9,368 nt of DNA from Clostridia bacterium (GTDB lineage: Bacteria; Bacillota; Clostridia; Oscillospirales; CAG-272), in the NCBI GenBank assembly GCA_017629925.1, contig JAGBWH010000188.1, positions 1 to 9,368 of the forward strand, in the 5' to 3' direction. The position numbers were made by a program, and so were the translations under genes. Each line of letters opens with the position of its first letter. Position 1 is the stretch's first letter. The notes below the pieces were generated by a model. It ran no database searches and had not been told where the DNA came from. It was given only the letters and a program-made list of their open reading frames with translations. Shown one piece after another: positions 1 to 4,920 of the stretch.

Positions 1-5
1 TAACA

Positions 6-11
6 CTCCTT
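6..11 (-). promoter_or_regulatory. Ribosome binding site of a leftward gene starting outside the window
   Basis: Read on the minus strand, positions 11 to 6 give AAGGAG, a near-perfect Shine-Dalgarno sequence. Only five bases (TGTTA) remain before the window edge, so the start codon should lie within a few bases beyond position 1. Together with the consensus promoter at 40-68 this shows that a protein gene is transcribed leftward out of the window. Its product cannot be seen. Confidence 0.7.
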
Positions 12-30
12 AATGAGAATATTTCTCATT
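12..30. promoter_or_regulatory. Fur-family operator-like palindrome
   Basis: AATGAGAATATTTCTCATT is an inverted repeat with 8-base arms (AATGAGAA / TTCTCATT) and a 3-base centre. Its core TGAGAATATTTCTCA matches the 7-1-7 Fur-type box TGATAATNATTATCA at 11 of 14 specified positions. It lies between the leftward -10 element and the leftward ribosome site, about where transcription would start, which suits a repressor. Fur (iron) fits better than PerR or Zur because of the TGA...TCA ends, but family members overlap in what they bind. That it is an operator is inference; the palindrome itself is plainly visible. Confidence 0.6.
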
Positions 31-39
31 TACGAGACT

Positions 40-68
40 ATTATAACGGATTGCTTTTTATTTGTCAA
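40..68 (-). promoter_or_regulatory. Leftward sigma-A promoter, full consensus
   Basis: On the minus strand TTGACA (complement of 63-68) and TATAAT (complement of 40-45) are separated by exactly 17 bases. Both hexamers match the housekeeping consensus perfectly. Transcription should begin near position 33 and run out of the left edge, through the palindrome at 12-30. A promoter this strong normally needs a repressor, which agrees with the Fur-like box immediately downstream. Confidence 0.85.
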
Positions 69-232
69 TAGGTTTTTTCAAAAAAAATAAAAATTTTTTC
101 GATTTTTTGCGGTGGTAAAAATCAGAAAACATAGGACTTTTTTCATTATATTATATAAGGTAGAACTCCTTTTTATTGAGAATGGAGATGGCATAAATGA
201 AAAAGAGTTGCGCCGCACGCGCAAAATATCAT
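69..232. other. A/T-rich intergenic stretch without a recognisable gene
   Basis: Between the leftward promoter and the rightward promoter at 233 I find no supported gene. An open frame starting with GTG at 112 has no ribosome site and no recognisable product. An ATG at 197 does have GGAG nine bases upstream and is in frame with the metallophosphoesterase remnant, but the promoter at 233-261 lies inside that extension, so it would not be on the main transcript. Confidence 0.5.
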
Positions 233-261
233 TTGACAGACGCCGCAGAATGTGGTATACT
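233..261 (+). promoter_or_regulatory. Rightward promoter of the metallophosphoesterase remnant and probably of the lipoprotein gene
   Basis: TTGACA at 233-238, a 17-base spacer and TATACT at 256-261, with an extended -10 TGG at 253-255. The arrangement matches the promoter of the intact metallophosphoesterase gene at 4114-4142 (TTTACA, 17 bases, TGA-TATACT), so it looks like the original promoter of the truncated paralogue. I see no better promoter between 390 and 457, so it probably also drives the gene at 458 through a leader of about 190 bases. Confidence 0.75.
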
Positions 262-286
262 ACACAAAAAGCGCGAGGAGAGCGAA

Positions 287-433
287 ATGAGACGCAAACA
301 GTTGACCTCTTATATTGATGCGCCCACCGCCCCTCTCTCTATTGCCCTGCTGACGGATCTGCACCGTGGCAAAATAGAAAACCCCAAAGGTTGCAGGCAA
401 AATCCGATAAAAAATGAATTTTGCATAGTTTGA
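287..433 (+). pseudogene. Truncated 5' remnant of a metallophosphoesterase paralogue
   Basis: This 48-codon frame begins MRRKQLTSYIDAP and carries the start of a calcineurin-like phosphoesterase, including the first metal motif in LLTDLH. It aligns with the N-terminus of the intact gene at 4181: 18 of 24 residues match from IDAP to NP. Homology stops near position 390, and the last 14 or so codons look unrelated and end at TGA 431-433. The later metal motifs (GD, GNHD, GHNH) are absent, so it cannot be an active enzyme. It keeps its promoter and a ribosome site (GCGAGGAG just upstream). Twelve of the 18 codons for identical residues differ synonymously from the intact copy, which suggests that this was a long-maintained, selected paralogue that lost its 3' part more recently. 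It could now act as a translated leader for the gene 24 bases downstream; that is inference. Confidence 0.75.
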
Positions 434-457
434 AATTTGAGATAAGAGGTACCGAAA

Positions 458-2332
458 ATGAAAAAACTTTGTCTTTTGATGAGTTTGTGTATGCTACTGA
501 CGGGATGCGGAATCGCGGCGAATACCGAAGCATCTACCACGCCGAGCAACACCACTCTTCCGCCCACGGGTAGCACCACCTCAAGTAGTACTACTTCAAG
601 CAGTACCACCTCAAGCAGCACTACCTCAAGCAGCACTTCGCAGAACACCACGCCACCACCCCCTGTTCTGCCAAGTATTCCCATGCCTGAAGGCGCCATC
701 GATGTGGTAAAACAATTGGGCGTAAAAGCGGGCAAAGGGTTTGGAAATGAAAACGCTCTGATTTTGGGAGAACAGCTTAATTTCGCCAAAGAAGGAACGA
801 TTCTCTATTTTCCCCGAGGAGAGTATGAGATAGGTCTGCCCTTGTATCTAACAGCAAAACGGAATATACAAATCGTGGGTGACTACGCCACCCTCATTCG
901 CACGGGCGTCACCAATACCAAAGCCAAGCAAGAGATTTCAAACGACCCCGATATTCCCAAAGAACTGCGCCCTTACACGGCATCTTCCGCCTTTTTTGCG
1001 GTAAATGAATGTGACGGCATTTCCTTTCTTGGTCTGATTTTCAAATATGATATTCCCACCTCTCTTTCGGGAAAAATCATTGCAAAAGACGGGGGGACGC
1101 TGACGCTGGAAATCAGCGACGGCGCCACGATCACGGGAGAAGAATACGTGACGATCGTGAACTCCTTTGACAAGTCGGGCGTGATTACCAAAATATTTGA
1201 GCAATATGCGGCGACAAATTTCCCCGTAGAGAAACTGTCGGAGAACACTTTGCGCGTGTCGGGACTTAATGCCAATGGTCTGCGGAATTTGTCCGTTGGC
1301 TCTTACGCTTGCCTGAGAATGAGCACGAGCAGTAACTATGTATTTGAACTCAGCCATACCACCAACGTTACCTTTGATACCCTTACCATTCGCAACTCTC
1401 TCAACGGCGGTATGCTGGTGACGGGACGCTGCGGAAACGTGACGCTCAAAGACGTGACCGTACAGCCCGAAAACAGCAACACGCTGATGAGCACAAACGC
1501 AGATATTCTGCACATTTCGGATATGAGCGGAACCTTGATGGTGGAAAATTGCCACTTTGAAAAGCCCGGCGACGACTGTGTGAACGTACACGGCATGGCT
1601 TACAAAGTAGATAGTGTGAGTGGCAATTCCGCTACGGTGAGCGCACCTCGTTTCTCTTTTAGTTCCAGCTGGGGCAAGGCAGGGGATGTGATTGAATTTT
1701 TCGATGCAGAGACCTTTGCTTCTCTTGGCACGGCAACCATTAAATCCACCAACAGAAATGTATATACCTTTGACAAAATGCCTGAGGGTGTCAAAGCGGG
1801 AACGGTGATTTCCAACGCCTCCATGCACCCTTCCGTAATCATTCGGGACACCACAGCAGAAAACAATCGTGCCAGAGGATTTTTGCTCCAAACGGACAAT
1901 GTCATCGTGGAAAACTGCCACTTCAAAAACACCGCATTGGCTGCCATTTTGATTGCGCCCGACTTGGATTATTGGTATGAAATGTCTCCTGCAAGACATA
2001 TTCTCATTCAAAACAATACTTTTGAAAATTGCGGTGCCTCTGCCGCAGGCGTGATTCAACTCAGCGCCGACCACGACGATGCCGGCAAGCGATATACCAG
2101 CTATATCCATTCGGATATTCAAATTATCGGCAATACCTTTATTTCCCAAAAGAAAATGCTTGCACTTTTCGGCGTTTGCGTTGAAAACCTGACTTTTGCA
2201 GATAACGATTTCACCGAATTTTTCAGCATCTATCGCACATCGCTGACCTACTGCAATTTTGTCACATTAGGGGAAGCGGAAGCTGCAAATGCCAGCCTTA
2301 CCGAAGTGACAAATGCCGACTCGGCATCATAA
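458..2332 (+). CDS. Surface lipoprotein with right-handed beta-helix domain, GH110-like (possible alpha-1,3-galactosidase)
   Basis: This 624-residue protein has a lipoprotein signal peptide with lipobox LLTGC, so Cys17 should be lipidated and the protein anchored outside the membrane. Residues about 22-75 form a Ser/Thr/Pro linker with four TTSSS repeats and a PPPP run. The rest looks like a right-handed parallel beta-helix, with recurring NVTFDTLTIRN, VENCHF and IQNNTFENC type turns. Three features point to glycoside hydrolase family 110: GDDCVNVHG at 371-379, followed by an inserted beta-rich segment (about 380-455) that interrupts the helix; NRARG at 470-474; and AILI...DYWYE around 496-508. 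GH110 enzymes remove terminal alpha-1,3-galactose, for example from blood group B or linear alpha-Gal glycans. The Asp372-Asp373 pair is the likeliest catalytic site. The start has AGAGGT seven bases upstream. The beta-helix lipoprotein call is firm; the GH110 assignment and substrate rest on remembered motifs and could instead be a related pectin-lyase-fold family. Confidence 0.78.
   Translation: MKKLCLLMSLCMLLTGCGIAANTEASTTPSNTTLPPTGSTTSSSTTSSSTTSSSTTSSSTSQNTTPPPPVLPSIPMPEGAIDVVKQLGVKAGKGFGNENALILGEQLNFAKEGTILYFPRGEYEIGLPLYLTAKRNIQIVGDYATLIRTGVTNTKAKQEISNDPDIPKELRPYTASSAFFAVNECDGISFLGLIFKYDIPTSLSGKIIAKDGGTLTLEISDGATITGEEYVTIVNSFDKSGVITKIFEQYAATNFPVEKLSENTLRVSGLNANGLRNLSVGSYACLRMSTSSNYVFELSHTTNVTFDTLTIRNSLNGGMLVTGRCGNVTLKDVTVQPENSNTLMSTNADILHISDMSGTLMVENCHFEKPGDDCVNVHGMAYKVDSVSGNSATVSAPRFSFSSSWGKAGDVIEFFDAETFASLGTATIKSTNRNVYTFDKMPEGVKAGTVISNASMHPSVIIRDTTAENNRARGFLLQTDNVIVENCHFKNTALAAILIAPDLDYWYEMSPARHILIQNNTFENCGASAAGVIQLSADHDDAGKRYTSYIHSDIQIIGNTFISQKKMLALFGVCVENLTFADNDFTEFFSIYRTSLTYCNFVTLGEAEAANASLTEVTNADSAS
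575..634 (+). repeat. Four 15-bp tandem repeats encoding TTSSS
   Basis: Four consecutive 15-base units of the form ACY-ACY-TCA-AGY-AGY encode TTSSS four times (residues 40-59), followed by a partial unit at 635. The units differ only at third codon positions. They form the flexible linker between the lipid anchor and the beta-helix domain. Because the unit length is a multiple of three, changes in copy number would alter linker length without shifting the frame. Confidence 0.9.
2313..2327. repeat. Palindrome at the 3' end of the lipoprotein gene
   Basis: ATGCCGA-C-TCGGCAT is a perfect 7-base inverted repeat around one central base. It overlaps the last codons (NADSA) just before the TAA stop. 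With a one-base centre it is a poor RNA hairpin, and more likely chance, part of the transcription-end structure, or a protein site. Confidence 0.5.
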
Positions 2333-2337
2333 ATGGC

Positions 2338-2352
2338 AGAGCCCTGCGCTCT
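2338..2352 (+). repeat. Small GC-rich hairpin after the lipoprotein stop
   Basis: AGAGC and GCTCT enclose a five-base loop (CCTGC), with TATGTTTTTG directly downstream. It could be a weak intrinsic terminator in front of the much stronger one at 2367. The stem is only five pairs, so on its own it would be of doubtful strength. Confidence 0.4.
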
Positions 2353-2366
2353 TATGTTTTTGTCGC

Positions 2367-2402
2367 AAAAATGCTATGAGGAAATTTTCTCATAGCATTT
2401 TT
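2367..2402 (+). terminator. Intrinsic terminator of the lipoprotein gene
   Basis: A perfect 14-base inverted repeat (AAAAATGCTATGAG at 2367-2380, its complement at 2389-2402) encloses an 8-base loop and ends in a T run followed by CTTTATG. The A run on the left arm gives a T run in the other orientation as well, so it may terminate in both directions. It isolates the lipoprotein gene from the permease promoter downstream. Confidence 0.8.
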
Positions 2403-2433
2403 CTTTATGACAAGAACCGATCATAAAGAAAAA
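2398..2433. repeat. Second long inverted repeat overlapping the terminator
   Basis: TTTTTCTTTATGA at 2398-2410 and its exact complement at 2421-2433 form a 13-base stem with a 10-base loop. Its left arm shares the five T residues at 2398-2402 with the right arm of the terminator at 2367-2402, so full versions of both stems cannot form together. On the plus strand it has no T tract after it and is not an obvious terminator. The rest of this intergenic stretch up to the permease promoter shows nothing I recognise. Confidence 0.7.
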
Positions 2434-2541
2434 CATGACCAAGCACACCAAAACTTCCACAATTCAGCCTTCCAAATTTGCCCTGTTTCGGTCAAGCGAA
2501 AAGTCAATTTTAGAAAAAATCATATTTTTTTGATTTTCCTC

Positions 2542-2570
2542 TTTACAAATGCAATAACCTGTGTTATAAT
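2542..2570 (+). promoter_or_regulatory. Promoter of the uracil permease gene
   Basis: TTTACA at 2542-2547, a 17-base spacer and a perfect TATAAT at 2565-2570, preceded by TGT (extended -10). Transcription should start near 2577, leaving a leader of only about 36 bases. That is too short for a PyrR-type attenuator or a purine riboswitch, so any pyrimidine control would have to act by other means. Confidence 0.85.
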
Positions 2571-2612
2571 CGCAAGAAGGAAAACAAAAAAAGAATGTAA
2601 GGAGAAATTATC

Positions 2613-4016
2613 ATGAAACTCATCTATCAAGTCCATGAAAAACCCAGCGTTCCCAAAACAATTTTGTTTGCCTTGCAACAATTGCTTGCAATTATGGCAG
2701 CAACCTTAGTGGTTCCGATGATCATCAACGGCAAGGTCGGTCTTTCTGGTGATATGGCGATGTCACCTGCGGCTGCATTGTTCGGTGCTGGTATCGGAAC
2801 TTTTGTTTATCTTCTCTTCACAAAATTCAAGAGCCCTGTCTTCCTTGGTTCATCCTTCGCTTTCATCGGTTCGATGTGCGCTGCATTCACAGGCGCCACC
2901 ACCGCAGCACTTGGATACCTCGGTTTGATTTTTGGGGCTCTTTTTGCTGGCCTTGTGTATGTCGTTATCGCACTGCTTGTTAAAGTGGTGGGCGTCAACT
3001 GGCTCAATAAACTCATGCCTGCAGTTGTCATCGGTCCGACCGTTGCGATCATTGGTCTGTCTCTTGCGGGCAACGCCGTAGGCGATCTCCAAAAAGGAAA
3101 CGTGACCACCCTTCTCGGTGAGCCGATCGCATCTCCCCTTGCGTGTGTATTGTGCGGTCTTGTGACCTTGTTTGTCACCATTCTGTGCTCCACTTTTGGC
3201 AAAAAGACCTTGAGACTCATCCCCTTCATCGTAGGCATCGGTGCCGGCTATCTGGTGGCAAACCTGCTGACCTTAATTGGTAATGCGGCAGATGTAGATG
3301 CCTTGAAGATTGTCTCCTATGAGTCTTTCAAAGCCCTCACCGCCGACGGCGTGAAACTCTCTTCCTTCTTCTCTATTCCTAGCTTTACCTTCCTCACCGC
3401 ATTCGGTGCATTTGACGAACTCTCATGGAGCTATATAGGCACCGTACTTGTGGCGTATATGCCCGTGGCATTCGTGGTATTTGCCGAACACGTGGCTGAC
3501 CACAAAAACATTTCTTCCATCATCGAAAAAGACCTGCTCGAAGATCCCGGTCTGTCCCGCACTCTGCTGGGCGACGGCGTAGGCTCTATGGCAGGCGCAC
3601 TCTTTGGCGGTTGCCCCAACACCACCTATGGTGAAAGCGTCGCTTGTGTGGCAATCTCCGGCAACGCTTCTGTCGTGACCATTCTGTTTGCGGCAGCAGG
3701 CGCTGTGCTGGTGTCTTTGCTTTCTCCCTTCGTAGCCCTTGTCAACTCCATCCCCTCTTGCGTAATGGGTGGCGCTTGCGTGGCTCTGTATGGCTTCATT
3801 GCTGTGTCTGGTCTTAAGATGCTCAAAGAGGTTGACCTCGGCGAAAACAAAAACCTGTTTGTTGCATCCACCATTCTGGTCACCGGTATCGGCGGACTCT
3901 CCCTCACCTTCGGCAAGGTAACCGTTACCGCTATTGCCTGCGCATTGATTTTAGGTATTCTCGTGAACGTGATGCTCAGCTCGGTGAAAACAAACGATCA
4001 GAACAAAGAAGAATAA
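2613..4016 (+). CDS. uraA: Uracil permease, NCS2 (nucleobase:cation symporter-2) family
   Basis: This 467-residue, strongly hydrophobic membrane protein matches E. coli UraA across its length. Shared landmarks are the N-terminal LQQLLAIMAATLVVP segment, LGSSFAFI at 78-85, AEHVADH at 291-297, EKDLLEDPGL at 305-314 and NTTYGE at 336-341. In UraA the Glu of AEH and the Glu of TTYGE contact uracil; here these are Glu292 and Glu341. The UraA residue His245 aligns with Asp296, a substitution I remember as common in Firmicutes members. The protein should import uracil together with protons at the cytoplasmic membrane for pyrimidine salvage. The start has TAAGGAG eight bases upstream. It stands alone, with its own promoter and terminator and no pyr genes next to it. 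PyrP would be an equivalent name; a xanthine-type substrate cannot be fully excluded from sequence. Confidence 0.92.
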   Translation: MKLIYQVHEKPSVPKTILFALQQLLAIMAATLVVPMIINGKVGLSGDMAMSPAAALFGAGIGTFVYLLFTKFKSPVFLGSSFAFIGSMCAAFTGATTAALGYLGLIFGALFAGLVYVVIALLVKVVGVNWLNKLMPAVVIGPTVAIIGLSLAGNAVGDLQKGNVTTLLGEPIASPLACVLCGLVTLFVTILCSTFGKKTLRLIPFIVGIGAGYLVANLLTLIGNAADVDALKIVSYESFKALTADGVKLSSFFSIPSFTFLTAFGAFDELSWSYIGTVLVAYMPVAFVVFAEHVADHKNISSIIEKDLLEDPGLSRTLLGDGVGSMAGALFGGCPNTTYGESVACVAISGNASVVTILFAAAGAVLVSLLSPFVALVNSIPSCVMGGACVALYGFIAVSGLKMLKEVDLGENKNLFVASTILVTGIGGLSLTFGKVTVTAIACALILGILVNVMLSSVKTNDQNKEE

Positions 4017-4059
4017 GCACATAAAGCGCATTATCTTCCATATTATTATATAAAGAGCG

Positions 4060-4098
4060 AAAAGCAGTCGTACTTCGATTTTGGAGACGACTGCTTTT
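4060..4098 (+). terminator. Intrinsic terminator of the uracil permease gene
   Basis: AAAAGCAGTCGT at 4060-4071 pairs perfectly with 4087-4098, and the right arm ends in a run of five T. The loop can pair further (4073-4076 with 4083-4086, past a bulged A at 4072), leaving a six-base terminal loop. It separates the permease from the promoter that begins only 15 bases later. Confidence 0.9.
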
Positions 4099-4113
4099 TC
4101 TGTGAAAAATTCC

Positions 4114-4142
4114 TTTACAGAAACGATAATCTGTGATATACT
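4114..4142 (+). promoter_or_regulatory. Promoter of the metallophosphoesterase-topB unit
   Basis: TTTACA at 4114-4119, 17 bases, and TATACT at 4137-4142 with an extended -10 TGA at 4134-4136. The same architecture appears before the truncated paralogue at 233-261. The -10 element covers the possible GTG start at 4133, so translation cannot begin there on this transcript. Confidence 0.8.
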
Positions 4143-4180
4143 ATATTGAAATGGCTAAAATGCAAAGGGAGGGGAAGTCT

Positions 4181-4918
4181 ATGAGAATGCAGTATCCGCG
4201 CTTGACCACGTATCATATTGACGCCCCCGTCTCGCCTTTGCGGATAGCGCTTTTGACCGATTTGCACAACGGGAAAGTTGGCAATCCTGACGCGCTTTTT
4301 GAGCAGGCAAAGCCGGATGTGATCTGCATTTCCGGAGATGTATACGAAGCCCCGCCCAGACATAAATATTTTGCTTTTTCAAATGTGGAGGCGGTACTTG
4401 CTCTTTGCGAAAAAACAGCCCCTACCTTTTATAGCCGAGGCAACCACGACAAAACCTCGTGCCCCGAAGTGGATGCGTTGCTTTCGATGTATCACATCAC
4501 GGAGGTGACCGACCGAGCCGTTTCGTTTGGCGATGTGCGCATTGGTGGGCTGGGCTCTGCCTATTACGAAGAGGACACCGTTCCCAATATGGCGTTTGCC
4601 AAGCAATTTGCGGCAGAGGAGGGCTATAAAATCTTGATATGCCACCACCCCGAATACTACCGCCGACATCTCAAAGAACTGAACATTCCCCTCATTTTAT
4701 CCGGTCATAATCATGGTGGGCAATGGGCGATAGGTAAACAGGGCGTATACGTGCCGGGGCAGGGGCTATTTCCCCCTCACTGTGCAGGTGTGTTTGACGG
4801 ACGGCTGGTGGTGAGCCGTGGTATATATAATAATGTAGTGGTGCCAAGAATTTTTTGCCCCACGGAACTGGTGCTGATTGAACTGAACCACACAGTCAGC
4901 CCTGATGGAAAGGAATAA
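4181..4918 (+). CDS. Small soluble calcineurin-like metallophosphoesterase (YkuE/YaeI type)
   Basis: This 245-residue protein shows the full metal-binding set of the calcineurin-like phosphoesterase fold: D27-L-H29, G52-D53, GNHD at 87-90, HH at 155-156 and GHNHGG at 175-180, the last followed by QW as in YkuE/YaeI-like members. Such enzymes hold two metal ions and hydrolyse phosphomono- or diesters; the substrate here is unknown. Unlike many relatives it has no signal peptide or membrane anchor, so it should be cytoplasmic. I chose ATG 4181 because AGGGAGGGG lies just upstream and because the longer GTG start overlaps the promoter; the first 37 residues also align with the remnant paralogue at 287. 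The stop is two bases before the topB start, so the two genes form one transcription unit. Confidence 0.88.
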   Translation: MRMQYPRLTTYHIDAPVSPLRIALLTDLHNGKVGNPDALFEQAKPDVICISGDVYEAPPRHKYFAFSNVEAVLALCEKTAPTFYSRGNHDKTSCPEVDALLSMYHITEVTDRAVSFGDVRIGGLGSAYYEEDTVPNMAFAKQFAAEEGYKILICHHPEYYRRHLKELNIPLILSGHNHGGQWAIGKQGVYVPGQGLFPPHCAGVFDGRLVVSRGIYNNVVVPRIFCPTELVLIELNHTVSPDGKE

Positions 4919-4920
4919 AA

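Noticed and set aside
112..318. GTG-initiated frame of 68 codons near the left end
   Set aside because: No ribosome site, composition biased by A/T-rich sequence, and it overlaps the better supported promoter and metallophosphoesterase remnant in another frame.
368..403. GGCAAAAT direct repeat flanking the break in the metallophosphoesterase remnant (368-375 and 396-403)
   Set aside because: It could mark a short-repeat deletion, but eight A-rich bases 28 apart can occur by chance and no insertion or target duplication structure accompanies them.
310..789. Minus-strand frame with a repeated VVLLE pattern
   Set aside because: The repeats are the antisense reading of the TTSSS-coding tandem units; no independent support.
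938..2149. Long minus-strand open frame (403 codons) opposite the lipoprotein gene
   Set aside because: Its translation resembles no family, is rich in His/Val/Arg runs typical of antisense reading, and lies wholly opposite a well-supported coding gene.
2407..2616. Small plus-strand frame of 69 codons before the permease gene
   Set aside because: It spans the permease promoter and ribosome site, overlaps the permease start, and has no ribosome site or recognisable domain of its own.
4133..4180. Upstream GTG start for the metallophosphoesterase
   Set aside because: The GTG lies across the -10 element of the promoter, so it would not be on the transcript; ATG 4181 has a strong ribosome site and matches the paralogue start.
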